Assembly: GCF_040869045.1 (NCBI RefSeq)
Contig: NC_090319.1
Span: 343,088,302-343,152,301 of the forward strand
DNA length: 64,000 nucleotides
Direction: 5' to 3'
From: Eurosta solidaginis
Lineage: Eukaryota > Arthropoda > Insecta > Diptera > Tephritidae
Position 1 is the first letter of the stretch. Every line of letters begins with the position of its first letter. A program made the position numbers and the translations under genes. A model generated the notes under the pieces. It did not search any database. It worked only from the letters and a program-made list of their open reading frames with translations, and was not told the origin of the DNA. Shown one piece after another: positions 9,985 to 21,512 of this stretch.

Positions 9985-11089
9985 CCCAATGACACAGCCC
10001 AAGTAAAACGTATAGTAATAAATAGTACAGCCATTGAAGGAGACCACGAGATCGCGGCCCAATTGAATCAGTTCTTTGTCGAGAGCATCAACACAATATG
10101 TAATACAATTGAACAAACTACAACAGATAAAGCTACAGAGGATATTAATGGAAGTTTTTTGAACTGAAAGAAATAAATGCAGAACAGCGCATACGAACAG
10201 CGGCTAACTTAAAAAATAAGTATGGGAGAAAAGCTGGTATCAGAAGGTGTATAGAAAAACAGGTGTATATAAAGACAGTGGTACCAGTTGAAAAAGTTAA
10301 AGGAATTGAAAAACCAGAGGACATACGGCCTATTAATACGTTGCCTAGTGATGAAAAGATTATAGAGAATATCGTAAAACACCAGCTTCTCGATTACCTG
10401 AATAAAAATGAAATTATCATATGCGAACAATCAGGGTTGAGAACCAAACACTCTTGTGAAACCGCTCTAAACCCGGTTATAGCAGAATGGAAAGAAAGCA
10501 CGTCAAAAAAATTAGTAACAGTGTCGGTCTTCCTGGACCTAAAAAGGGAATTTGAAACCATCGATAGGGTCATTCTACTGAGGAAACTGCATAACATAGG
10601 GGTACGTAATATAGTACTGCGATGGTTTAAAAGCTACGTTATTGGCAGAAAACAGAAAACCATAATTAGAAGCGCAACGTCGCCTGAAATTGATATTGAC
10701 ATAGGTCTTCCACAAGGATCTGTTCTAGCTTCACTATTATATTCATTTTATATATAAACGATATAAAAAATGTCTTAGTCACTGTAAGATACGACTCTTC
10801 GCGGATGATGCATTATTGACCATAAGCTGTTCTTCGGAGATAGAAGCAATGTCTAAAATGCAAGCGGACTTGAATTCTGTATACAACTGGTTGTGTCAAA
10901 ATAAGCTTACTATATTGACAAAACGAAATAGATGGTCAAGAGAAGAAAGCATGTCGAAGAAAATAATATAGCCTTGAAAATAGCAAACAGTACCATACAA
11001 AAAGTCAATGTAATCAAATACCTCGGAATTATAATTGATGAGAAACTTAAGTTCGATGAGCATCTTAAATATACAGGGCAAAAATAATA
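9985..11089 (+). pseudogene. CR1-like LINE, piece 2 (reverse transcriptase)
   Basis: The reverse transcriptase of the LINE begun at 8760. Motifs in order are EDIRPINTLPSDEKIIE (10316 onward), a VFLDLKREFETID block in which the usual KAFD reads REFE, IGLPQGSVLASLL near 10700, and an LFADDALL catalytic box near 10800 after a frameshift. Further downstream IIDEKLKFDEHLKY is readable. The longest open stretch is 164 codons. The frameshift and scattered stops make it inactive. Confidence 0.65.
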
Positions 11090-11465
11090 TTGGGAGTGTT
11101 CGAGAGAAAAGTTCTTCGAAAGATCTATGGACCTCTACGCGTTGGCGATGGCGAATACCGAAGAAGATTTAATGCTATACGCAGACATCAACATAGTCCA
11201 GCGAATTAAAACGCAGCGGCTGCGCTGGCTAGACCATGTTATGCGAATGAAAGATGATGCTCCGGCCAAGAAAGTGTTTCTATCGAAACCCGCCTATGGA
11301 AGCAGAGGTAGAGGGCGGCCCCCACTCCGTTGGAAGGGCCAGGTGGAAAACGATTTAAACTCCCTTGGTGTGACCAATTGGCGCCGGTTGGCGGAGCGAC
11401 TGGCGCGCCTTGTTGGAAGGCCATAACCGTTTAGACGGTTAAGCGCCAATTAAGTAAGTGAGTAA
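11090..11465 (+). pseudogene. RTE-type LINE 3' fragment
   Basis: The translation contains QRIKTQRLRWLDHVMRMKDD, AKKVFL, GSRGRGRPP and LGVTNWRRLAERL. This is the characteristic C-terminal tail of RTE-clade LINE proteins and is nearly identical to the tail of the copy at 21513-24091. It is 5'-truncated at TTGGGAGTGTTCG. It ends in AT-rich sequence after CGCCAATTAAGTAAGTGAGT. A short AAAAATA repeat occurs on both sides and may be the target duplication. It interrupts the CR1-like LINE. Confidence 0.65.
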
Positions 11466-11607
11466 AAATATCAAAAAAAAAAAATTGGATTTATGTTCCG
11501 AACATGCAAGCACGTCAGCAAATATTATAAAATTATGGTTTATAGGTCCATTATAGAGCCTCATTTCATATACTGCCTTACGATTTTATTCATGTTAGCC
11601 GACTCGA
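11466..11607 (+). pseudogene. CR1-like LINE, piece 3
   Basis: A short piece that resumes the interrupted LINE after the RTE insertion: GFMFRTCKHVSKYYKIMVYRS then IIEPHFIYCLTIL, the C-terminal region typical of CR1/jockey-type LINEs. It stops at a TAGCCGACTCGA word (11596-11607), which is the target-site duplication of the next inserted fragment. Confidence 0.6.
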
Positions 11608-12459
11608 TATGCGCTATGGGCTTTCTGACTGCGGACACTCTAGCCTTTTTACCAGTTTCAACTTTATCCCGAACAGAACGGACTATTGTATGCCGATGCG
11701 GTGGATGGAATGCTATCCAGTGCTACTACGGTTAGGGAATTTAACATCTACTCTGATCGAGGGTGGTCTGGGAGTGCCTGACCTCGCTTGCTATTACATC
11801 GAATTATTTTACAATTAAGATTATCTGGGTCCCTGGCCATAGTGATATCCCGGGTAACTGTCAAGCGGATCTCTTAGCACGCATCGGTACAACTGAACCG
11901 GATGAAGATGGCTGTAGGGATTTCGGGATTCCGCTGACCACCTCTGGATTGCTCCTCCATAGCTGGACCTCGACTCAGCTCAGCAAACGTTGTGCGGACA
12001 CCACGTCTTGCAGGGTAGCAAGATCTTTCTGGCCGAAAGTGGATGGCAGGAGGTCTGCTGAATAAATTGGGTTCACTAAGGCTCACCTTTCAATGGCCAT
12101 TGGGGTTTTGACAGGGCACTGTCCCATGGGTATCCATGCGGTACGTCTCAATATACTGGATACTCCATCCTGATTCAGCTGTATGGAGGATGATAAGGTG
12201 AAATCACCAAATCATTTTATGCTTGATTGCCCAGCTTTTGCCAGAACTAGACGAAAGTACTGTCGTCGCGACTCACTTGGATCTCCCGAGGATTTATCCA
12301 AAGTTGAGATCGGCATCATTCGGAGCTTTATCGTCGCTACCCAATGATTCTGTACGTAGCTAGATCTAAGTCACCGTTGTTTTTGGTGTATGTGGTATCA
12401 CAACAGACCTTCGTGTTGTCCAAGTGAGCTATCCTTATCAGGGCAGCTACCACCTAACC
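11608..12459 (+). mobile_element. I/LOA-group LINE 3' fragment with 12-bp target duplication
   Basis: An 852-bp 5'-truncated LINE fragment. It carries parts of an RNase H domain (IIWVPGHSDIPGNCQADLLA near 11820) and the following VLTGHCPMGIHAVRLN and MLDCPAFARTRRKY blocks, with frame changes. TAGCCGACTCGA flanks it at 11596-11607 and 12460-12471. Removing it joins the two CR1 pieces in frame (LFMLADS then NIAKLQVKQNK), so it inserted into the CR1-like LINE. Confidence 0.75.
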
Positions 12460-12935
12460 TAGCCGACTCGAACATTGCAAAGCTACAGGTGAAACAAAAT
12501 AAAGCAATGCGGTTTATTCTTAGAAAACGATACGATACCCCAAAACGTGAAATGTTAGAAATTTTAAATTGGCTGAGTGTAAAGCAACTCATACTATACT
12601 ACACCCTAAAATTTATACACAAAATGAAACTAGGCAACCTACCGAAATATTTAAATGCCCAAATAACATATAACAACGGGGTTCATGATTACCACACAAG
12701 AAAAAGAAACAACTTTCGTCTGCCAGCTGTTCAATCAGAATTCGACAAGAACAATATATACTACGAGGGATTGAGAGAATACAACGAATTACCAGTGAAA
12801 TAAAACAATGTCAAAATAACAATAATTTTAAGAAATTATTATATAACTATTGCAAAGCACTACCATTTAGATAATGATCTCATACATACATGTACCTAAT
12901 TTAGGTCTACAAGACTAAATAAATAAATAAAATTC
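12460..12935 (+). pseudogene. CR1-like LINE, piece 4 and 3' end
   Basis: The C-terminal part of the host LINE: NKAMRFILRKRYDTPKREML, ILNWLSVKQLILYYTLKFI and DYHTRKRNNFRLP, ending with a stop near 12803. A short 3' UTR follows and ends in an ACTAAATAAATAAATAAA simple-repeat tail, as seen in CR1-type LINEs. The total element, without its three insertions, is about 2.2 kb of a 5'-truncated LINE. Confidence 0.65.
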
Positions 12936-13121
12936 CGTTGCCCTTGGATTGTTCTGGGGATCATGGCTTGTAATACTAGGTAGCCATACAAATAAGCCGC
13001 CCAATAATTACAAAACAATACAACTTTTGCTAGTACTTTCCACGTAGCCAAATATCTTGTGTGTTAAAATTTAATTTCCCGAATTTTATCATCATAATGA
13101 ATAAATTTTTTTTACCATAAG

Positions 13122-13293
13122 GCACTCCAAGAAGAAGTTTTACACTTAAAGGCTCAAATAGCTCTGCTACAGTCAGAAATTGCAAATAGTCAAATTCCTG
13201 CACGAGAACTAAAACACATTAAGGAGGATATGTCATCGAACCTATATGAAAAAATGAAAAATGGAAGTGATTCGGATGGAATGGCACAGTCAG
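13122..13293 (+). CDS. MCC: MCC ortholog, coding exon 4 (residues 261-317)
   Basis: The exon follows TTTACCATAAG and starts in phase 0. It encodes ALQEEVLHLKAQIALLQSEI, a clean coiled coil, then a Lys/Ser-rich linker. It ends at 13293 before GTAATA in phase 1. The coiled coil corresponds in position to the vertebrate MCC helix that precedes the KIAERVKL motif. The exon is short, intact and in phase with both neighbours, despite lying between two introns of about 4.4 and 13.7 kb filled with transposons. Confidence 0.75.
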
Positions 13294-13446
13294 GTAATAT
13301 ATGGAAATATTTTACCCATTCGAATAAGATGCCAAAATAACGGTAGTGGAAAAATATTATAATCGCATTAATAGCTGCATTTCTTTGAAAGCAAGTGGAA
13401 GTAAAACATTAGGTAGTTAAGCGAATTGCATGGAAAGCAAAACACA

Positions 13447-13599
13447 AAGTAAGCTACATCTTATCCAGTTTAAGTTCAGAAACTTACAATTCAAGTTCAG
13501 AAAAATTTCAATTCAAGATCAGAAATTTACAATTCAAGTTCAGAAGTTCCAATTTAAATTCAGAAATTTACAATTAAGGCTCAGATTTTCCAATTCAAG
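13447..13599 (+). repeat. 21-bp minisatellite, array 1
   Basis: About seven diverged units of a 21-base repeat with consensus AATTCAAGTTCAGAAATTTAC. It abuts the simple-repeat 3' end of the antisense LINE at 13600-17206. The same unit forms array 2 on the other side of that LINE (17207-17355) and an inverted array 3 (17716-17955). Confidence 0.75.
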
Positions 13600-14108
13600 T
13601 ATGTATTGTATGTATGTATTTATTTGAAAATTTGTTCCCAGCACAACAATTTTGACAAATTATTTAACAGTGCTAGTCATGAATAGCATGAGCTATAAAA
13701 AATTGAACATTTATAATAATAATAAATTAGATTAATCAAATTAAATTAAATATAACGGATAGTAGTGAAATATTTATGTATGTAAATGTAAATCTTAAAA
13801 CTAAATAAAAGTAATTAATAAATACTAAAAGACAGCAGTAGTGATGATAACCTTTGGCTGGTTATAGATCGAATAGTATTTAACAAATGAAGAAAGAAGA
13901 CACAGAGAAAGGAAAAGGACTTAGAAATGAACATTTTAGCAACATCAATTTGAGATCCAGCTTAAGAGTCGTTAAAAATTATGTTAGCTCTTTTTTGAAG
14001 TGCAGAGCATTACTTAAGAGTCGAAGACTTGTAGGTAGGGAGTTCCAAAGACGTATTGCAGTAACAAAGAATTGGCGCTCAGAGGTTAGCGTGCGGTATC
14101 TAATGTGC

Positions 14109-15326
14109 TTAAGAAGAAACACCGATCTTGATGATTGAGAAATAAGCTTGGAGGAAGGACAGTGTTTTGACTTTTAAAAGATTTTCGAAAGAAATGTTTA
14201 GCAAACTTTCAGCATGTTGTGATACGTGGTCAAGTCTTTTCAACCCATATACATATCTAGCAATGTTGTTGTAAACAACATTTAGTTTGTTCTTGCACAG
14301 ATAGTCACAGTTTGAGTAAATCACACAACTATGGAGTAGCGTAGGTTTTAAGTACGCTTTAGCGAGAAGCAGTCTTATGTGCAAAGGCGTGAAATACTGT
14401 GTTAACCATAGTGTACGAAGCATTCCATACACTTTTCCAACCGTTCTAAAAATATGGTCTTTCCATGTCAATGTTTTGTTAAAAATTACACCTAAGTTTT
14501 TCGCCGTATCTACGTATTCTATAACGGAATTGTCGAACACTACATTCTCTAAATAATTAGTGGGAAAAGACCTTCTATGAATAACAATACATTTTGACTT
14601 ATTCGGGTTTATACATAAGCCATTCATAGCAGCCCATGAAAATATTTGATTCAAATCGTGGTTTAAGTTACTTATGCACAAGCTAGTTTGATCACGAGGA
14701 CAACACGTAAACAACTGCACATCATCAGCGTAGATATGAACATTACAATACTTAAGAACATCGGGTAAGTCATTGATGTACATAACAAATAACAGAGGAC
14801 CCAGGATAGAGCCTTGAGGGACGCCTCTTAAGACATGTAGGAAGTCAGACTTTTCACCATCTATACATACTGCTTGAGTCCTATCGCCAAGATATGATCT
14901 TATAAGGGCAACTGCATGACCAGAAAAGTTAAATAGGTTTTCCAGCTTCCTACAGAGCAGAGTGTGGTCTACAGAATCGAAAGCTTTGGAGTGGTCAAGA
15001 AGTGTTAAGAAGGCAATGTAACTACGAATTTCGTCTGTCACAGATAATAGTGCCGTTGTACAGCTCCGTTTTGACCTGAAACCGGACTGACTGCCTGACA
15101 GGAGCTTGTATTCATGTACATATGATACGATTTGCCCATGTAGAATACGTTCAACGACCTTAGAGAGGAAAGGGAGTATGGCTATTGGTCGATACTCATT
15201 ATTTTGTTTACGGATTGGAATAACTTTTGCAGCTTTCCAGTATATTGGAAAGACACCGGCCGTCAAAATTGAGTTGATCAAGTAAGTAAACATTAACACG
15301 CGCGGAGTAGTTATCAATGCACACAT
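14109..15326 (-). pseudogene. LINE 1 ORF2: reverse transcriptase part
   Basis: A 405-codon frame with the full order of non-LTR reverse transcriptase motifs. It has YRPIAILPFLSKVVERILH, the SGFRSKRSCTTALL block, LDHSKAFDSVDH, and GVPQGSILGPLLFVMYINDL. The catalytic IYADDVQLF (YADD) and NLGVIFNKTLTWKDH follow. The motif set is typical of CR1-like LINEs. The start of the domain is missing or out of frame with the endonuclease ORF, so the full protein is not encoded. Confidence 0.8.
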
Positions 15327-16569
15327 TGTCGGCTGAGTTTGGTAGTATTACAAAAGTATTATTTATTTCGTTGATGTCGACATCAGGGGGATGAGACAGG
15401 TCACTTTTGGGCTTACCAATTCCTATTTGTTTGATTTTGTTCCACTTTTCTTTTGTATCCAAAGCAGAACTAAACTTATACTTAAAATAATTTGCCTTGG
15501 CCAGCCTTATGGCTTTGTTTGCAGTAAGCCGAGCTGTTTTAAAGCAACTATGCGCTTCCACTGTTTTGTACCTTTTCCACCGTGAGTAGGCTTGGTTACG
15601 AAGGTGGATAAGGTGTTTTAATGTAGCATTGAACCAAGGGCTATTCTTGTATTTAGGTGTTTTTATTCTTAGTGGAACGTGATCATCGAATAACTTATTT
15701 ATGTTATCCTGCAGAAACTTTGTCTGGTCATCAACCGATATCAACGTACGAATCAAGCTCCATTCAACCGACACAACGGACTCAGAAAGAGAATAATAAT
15801 CTATACTTCTGTAATCGCGATACGCGAACGAACTTGGTCTACATGATGTTTGGAAGTTATAGTTTAGGAATATCAGGTCGTGTTTTGAGAAACAGGAGGC
15901 GGATAGTTGCGTGTAGTGAATCATTTTATGAAGATCATTGACAAAAAATAAATCTAATAGAGAAGAGTTAGTATTTGTGAAATGCGTTGGTATAGCACAG
16001 TTTGTGGGAAAAAGTCCCAGAGATTCCATGCTTTGTTTTAAAGTGGCATCCACCAGTAGGTTACTATTAAAATCTCCAGCGATGATAATATTGTCATAGT
16101 CTATTAGTAACGATTGAAGAAATTCAGTAAATGCGGAAAAATCTACTAGTCGATTCGGTCTGTATGCACAACCGATAAGAAGCCTACTATTATTTTCAGA
16201 AAACATATGAACAAACACATATTCCACTGGATCACCTGGACTAGAACAACAACACAATTTACAGGACATACTACTTTTTACATATATCGCAACACCACCA
16301 CCATGACCACTTCTATCAACTCTGAAAAGTTGGTATCCATTTATCTTCACCATGTAATTTTTATGAAACGAAGAAAACCATGTTTCTGAAACACATATGA
16401 CATCAATATCGGAGCCTTCTGACAGAAACCTCAACTCGTCAAGCTTTTTATAAAAGCTTTGCGCATTGATATGGACAACTTTCACCCCGTTGGCTTTTTT
16501 GCTGACTATGTGCAACAAAGTAGATAGACAGTCTTTGGAACTCGGGGACTCACTATCGGAGACCAACAT
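15208..16569 (-). pseudogene. LINE 1 ORF2: endonuclease part
   Basis: A 453-codon frame beginning near the ORF2 start. It contains apurinic-type endonuclease motifs: the VVHINAQSF block at about residues 32-40, the VICVSETWF block with the catalytic Glu, GHGGGVAIYV, the IAGDFNSN motif, and the SKHDLIFLN motif equivalent to SDH. After about residue 400 the frame runs out of conserved sequence (INEINNTF) and is separated from the reverse transcriptase frame by a deletion or frameshift. Confidence 0.75.
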
Positions 16570-16949
16570 TATAAAAATAATTAAGTGAATGATTTACACT
16601 GAATTTGGCTAACAACATAATTAACGATTTTGTGATGTTGTAGGTGGAAAAAAAGACAGAGAAGAAATAGATTTGAAGAGAGCAAAGAGAAATATTTATT
16701 AGCAGGAGGCTGTTAGTTAAGCCTTTTGTGGCCCTCCAGGGCGTTGTTCGCAACCGGCGTGTCGTCTTCACGAAAGGAAGTATTGTTTTCCGGGTCGAGA
16801 CTGTAGAGAAAACTCAGGCTGGGGACTGCTTCGGGTCGGTCGCTGATTTTTCGTTTTATATGCACCATACCGCGCATTGTGAAGACCGATAAAACCTTTT
16901 TCCTCTTCTTTAGATGGATCGCAGCCTTGAAGATCTCATAGTTGTTTTT

Positions 16950-17162
16950 TTATTTATCTTCCAGTTTTCTGCATGTAAACTCCATCATACGCTTTTCTGC
17001 TTCCATTATTTTATTGGACAACGAGTCATTGTACTTTATCAGTCGTTGGTCGATTGTACGAATGAGGTTAGGGGATGAATCGCTTAGACGAGGAGCCTTT
17101 TTAATTATTTCAGCTTCATTGCCCAAGGTCTCGCCACGACGCTTTCCAGAATTTTGAGACAT
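16950..17162 (-). pseudogene. LINE 1 ORF1 remnant
   Basis: A 70-codon frame starting MSQNSGKRRGETLG. It is basic and predicted helical (KIMEAEKRMMEFTCRKLE), like the start of LINE ORF1 nucleic-acid-binding proteins. It stops far short of a normal ORF1, and the zinc-finger or RRM-type region expected next is not visible. Confidence 0.45.
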
Positions 17163-17206
17163 GGTGTTCCAAAAAAATACTCGGAAAAATAGATGAGTTG
17201 GAACCA

Positions 17207-17355
17207 GGTTCAGTTCAGAAATTCCAATTTAAATTCAGAAAATTACAACTCAAGTTCAGAATTTTCATTTCAAGTTCAGAAAATTACAATTCAAGTTCAG
17301 AAAATTGCATTTCAAGTTCAGAAAATAACAATTCAAATTCAGAAAATTATAAGTA
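17207..17355 (+). repeat. 21-bp minisatellite, array 2
   Basis: About seven units of the same repeat as array 1, in the same orientation, with variants AAATTACAATTCAAGTTCAG and AAATTGCATTTCAAGTTCAG. It starts immediately after the 5' end of LINE 1. Confidence 0.75.
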
Positions 17356-17715
17356 GGGTGTTATTTTTTAAAAGTTATTCCAATCCATACTACGGTATGT
17401 AATATGTTATTTACGGAAGTGTTGATGCTTCATTGACAATGGTCGCTTGGATATACTGTACCCCAAGTTTTCTCCAAGGCGTGTACATCCGGAGCTAAGA
17501 AATCAATCAGAGGATAACTCTTTGAAAGAGAGGAAATGGTTTTTTCTTAGCTATCTCCTACATGTGAGCAAAATTGATGTGAAGTGAGTTAAGAAGTTCA
17601 AAGCTTCCTTAACAGATAGTGGGCCTTCATATCCTTGTATCAAATTAATAGCGCTAACATTTACCTTCTTACATACTTTAATTTCCATTGCATGAAAGAA
17701 AAAATTCTTGGCAAA
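17356..17715. other. Intron 4 spacer between minisatellite arrays
   Basis: About 360 bases between arrays 2 and 3. No gene or known repeat recognised; short minus-strand frames only. Confidence 0.3.
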
Positions 17716-17955
17716 CTTTCTGAACTTGAATTGAAATTTTATGAACTTGAATCGTAATTTTCTGAACTTGAAATGTAATTTTCTGAACTTGAATTGTAAT
17801 TTTCTGAACTTGAAATGAAAAATCTGAACTTGAACTGTAATTTTCTGAACTTGAATTGGAAACTATGAACTTGAATTGTAAATTTCTGAACTTGAATTGT
17901 AAATTTCTGAACTTGAATTGTAAATTTCTGAATTTAAATTGGAAATTCTGAGGAG
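17716..17955 (-). repeat. 21-bp minisatellite, array 3, inverted
   Basis: About eleven units in inverse orientation to arrays 1 and 2 (consensus GAACTTGAATTGTAAATTTCT). Most units are exactly 21 bases, so the array encodes a seven-residue repeat and stays open in the frame of LINE 2. Arrays 2 and 3 are complementary and about 360 bases apart, so a transcript across both could form a long hairpin. Confidence 0.75.
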
Positions 17956-19440
17956 CATAATATGCATAGTTAGTCCTCTCGCATTCAATAAAAAACAAAT
18001 CATTACTTCTTAGGTTCCTCTGTGGAACCAAGAAGTTAATTCGTTGTAAAAGAGGCGGAGCGTCTACTATGCCTTGAATGATGTCAAACACAAAGCTAAG
18101 CGAAAGCAAGATTTTTCTGTTATCCAACGTCTTCAGGTTAATAAGGAGACATCTAGAATTATAAAACGGAATAGGCTCTTCAAAGTTTAATCTGCGCAGA
18201 GCAAATTTTATGAAGGTCTTTTGCACCCGTTCTAGCCTCTTTATATGGCAATCGTAAAATGTTCTCCATATAAACACAGCGTATTCTAACGTGGAACGAA
18301 CCATCGAGGTGTAAAGAAGTTTTAGAGTGTATGGATCAGTAAAATCAGTACTGCAACGGCGTATAAAGGCAAGCATTGCGTATGATTTAGCAATTGCATG
18401 ATTTATATGATCATGAAACATAAATTTGGAGTCAAAAATTACTCCTAAATCTCGTATTTTAGACTGCATAGCCAGTTTAGATCCATTAATATCATATGCA
18501 GGAATTAGGGAACGGGATTTTGAAAACGTTAGGTGAAAACATTTAGTAATATTGAGTTGCAGGTGGTTTATTCTGCACCAACTGGCTACATAGTCCAGAT
18601 CATTTTGAAGACTATGGGCTTCAGAAATACACGAAATTTTTGAAAAGATTTTCAGATCATCCGCATACAAAAGGAACTTAGAGGATAAAAAACAGGAAGA
18701 TATATCATTAATAAAAATAACAAAAAGGAGGGGACCTAGGATACTGCCCTGAGGAACGCCTGAAGAGGCAATGAAGGGATCGGACGCATAATCATCAACA
18801 ACGACTATACACTTGCGAAGAGAAAGATAAGATTTAATCCATGATAGGTAGGTTGAATGAAAACCGACATTTAACTTATCTATTAAAATTTAATCACTAA
18901 CCTTGTCAAAGGCTTTTGAGAAGTCTGTATAAACAGTGTCCACTTGCTGCCGATCATTAAAAGTTGGCACACAGTAATCAGAGAAAACCGCCAGGCTGGA
19001 AACTGAGGATCTGCCAGACACGAAGCCATGTTGATTGCAGGAAATTAAGTGACTTACAGAGAAATACATCTTCTGTTTAACGATGTATTCAAACAGCTTC
19101 TACGTTGTTGATAATTTTGCAATAGGGCGGTAGTTAGCTACATTTGCTTTATTACCGCTTTCATGAATAGGGGTAATTGAGGTAAACTTCCACCCATCAA
19201 TAAAAACTCCACTTCCAAGGGATTTGTTAAAAATGAGAAGAAGAGGAAGAGCCAAAGCTCTACAGTTCTTAAAAAGATATGACGAAAAACCTTCCATATC
19301 AGGTTTCATAGAGGGTTTTATGTTATTCACTCCTACAACTATATCTTCTAAAGTGAGCACCAGAGAGCCAAAATTTATTGCGCTATTTAAATTGGAGACT
19401 ATATTAGGCGATGATTGAGAACTTAAACTGGAAAAGGTGT
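17956..19440 (-). pseudogene. CR1-like LINE 2, antisense reverse transcriptase
   Basis: A second, different CR1-like LINE on the minus strand. The N-terminal reverse transcriptase part (19360-19100) has a KPDMEGFSSYLFKNC block and ANYRPIAKLS. The middle (about 19090-18680) has AFDKVSD with an in-frame stop, then SSGVPQGSILGPLLFVIFIND. The C-terminal frame (18670 down) has YADDLKIF, then IRDLGVIFDSKF and the MVRSTLEYAVFIW block. The reading frame runs without a stop into minisatellite array 3, which has replaced or displaced the natural C-terminus. No endonuclease is visible upstream, so it is 5'-truncated. Confidence 0.7.
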
Positions 19441-21512
19441 AGTTGAGTTAGAGTAAAGTGAGATACAAAACGCTTGACGTAAATACCATTGTGTAGAAAA
19501 CAAGTGTGATATCTTATTCGTCAACTGTCTGAGAGGATGTTCAAGATGGCTAATTTTTAGCGTTTTGACAGGATGTTCAATATGGCTGCGAGCACGGCCA
19601 TTGTACACGGCCGGCTTTTTTCAGCGGATGATAGAAAAAGAAACAGAATAAAGCCACGATATTTATTTTAAAAATCAAGTGATCTTTTCTATTTTTAATT
19701 TTGACGTCTATGCTGAAGGCATGATATTTGTCTTACCCACAATGGTAAATAACTTAACCTTGCAATAAAATGATAGATTTCGTTATTAAAATAATAATAG
19801 CTTGTCGACCAGAGCTGTAAAAAGATTGAATCAATGAGTGTGCATTCTCTCAGCATTCTTTTAAAAATCATGATTCTTTGGTTGCACATTATAAATTTCC
19901 ATTCCTGAATGGCTTAAAATAGTTTCAACTCAAAGCCAAAGTGTGTGAGTTATTGAATGGTAAAATATAATTTAATATAGAGTGTGAATGCAGGAACCAT
20001 TCCCAATCTTTATTGAATGTAAAGTTGAAATTAATGCACACTTTTTTTCCATTCAGTACTAAATACTTTTTCCCCAAGGTTATTTTTTCCCTTATAGTTT
20101 TTCAAGTAGTTTATTATAAAACTAGATAGTCTTAAATCATCTTCATGGTGTCCAAACATAAGACATACAAGAAATAGTACTTCATAGCAGATTTTGTACA
20201 CTTGGTAATTGGGTTGATTTTTCTTTTACTAATCGTGTAAGATCAAAAACTTTGAGGCTCTTGTGGGTTGACTGGTTTCCTTTTTAGGTATATCTCTGGG
20301 ATAACTTGCTTATATAAAAGCAAAGGGCTCTTGATTATGTAAAGTATTCCAAAAACATGAAGATATTTGAATTTGGCTAAAACTTCACAAAGACAATCTA
20401 TTGCTTTCTTGCTATATGCCAAAATGTTACTATATGTCCTACTTATTTTGCTATTGTTGTAAAATGGATTATGTAAATGACCACATTGTACATCGACCAA
20501 ATAGAGGAAATTGTGGTTATTTTTGGTCGATCATACAACAAAAACCGATACTTGAGTTTAAGTAATTAAAATTTAAATACATCAAAGTACATTGGTCTAT
20601 CGGCTATTTTGTTGGAGCTTCCTAATTCCGAAAGTGCCGTTAAAATTATGTCTATTTCCATGGAATCGTCCTACAGCGATTCAGGCTTTTTCTATTCACC
20701 TCAGTCGCCTTCCCCGTTTTCTTTCATTTGTGCCACAAAAAAAAAAAACATGTTCCATTGGTAGAAACTCTTTAGAGGTTATTAATTTTCCTCCCCACAA
20801 AGAGATTGAGTGGCTCTATCGGACTACAGTTTTTTTAAAGCTGATGTTTTGATAGTGTTTGACGGGATACAAATATAGGACCCGAGTGATTGAGAAGGAC
20901 CATTAGTCTATCTGCCTATTTGCACGGCATTGGTAAAATATTGAAATTGCTGAATTCTATCTTACTTAGGTATATTTGTATTCAAAGTCAATTTTCTTTG
21001 CTATCAAAAAAGCTGCAACTACCTATAGAGCCTCGGTTAATTGACTGTAATTACAAACTATTGTGTTTAGAAGAATATTTTTCTTAGAAAATGGAGAAAA
21101 ATAGTATATTGCTAGTACAAGTTGCAAACTCACAAACCTGTATAGATACAGTATTTGACCATATACCGCTAGGAAGAAGGAACTTAAGAGCTTTTATAAT
21201 GTATTGCCTTTCAATTGTTTAATCACCAATTGAGGACGTTCAAATGTAGGTTAGTACTTTTTCATGCAAGTACCTTTTATATGGCACATTGGCAACACTT
21301 ATTTAGAACGATGACAATTTTCGGAACAGGGATGTTAAAATCTTTGTCATTTGACTTTTTTATTATCAAATTTTTACTTTTCCAGTTAATTTCTTTGTGC
21401 TTTATTGTTTGTCATTTATATAACGAATAAACTTGCCATCACGGACAATAATTAAATTTTTGTATTGATATTTTGAAGTGGCTTTAATTAAATGCAACCA
21501 TGTGATATTTGA

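Larger units (their letters stand above)
13600..17206 (-). mobile_element. CR1-like LINE 1, antisense, inactive
   Basis: A nearly complete but inactive LINE in MCC intron 4, read on the minus strand. In order it has an ORF1 start (17162), an endonuclease frame (16569-15208), a reverse transcriptase frame (15326-14109) and a 3' UTR ending in ATGTATGTATTTATTT-like simple repeats near 13600. ORF1 is reduced to about 70 codons, pointing to an internal deletion. The endonuclease and reverse transcriptase frames are offset near 15210-15330, where sequence between the two domains appears lost. Minisatellite arrays of the same 21-bp unit lie on both sides, consistent with insertion into such an array. 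Confidence 0.7.

Noticed and set aside
13430..13627. 65-codon frame with repeated FKFRNLQ-like segments
   Set aside because: A translation of the 21-bp minisatellite.
20243..20852. Short frames in the hAT core as a transposase
   Set aside because: No hAT dimerisation region or BED finger can be read in any frame; left as non-coding pending an HMM search.
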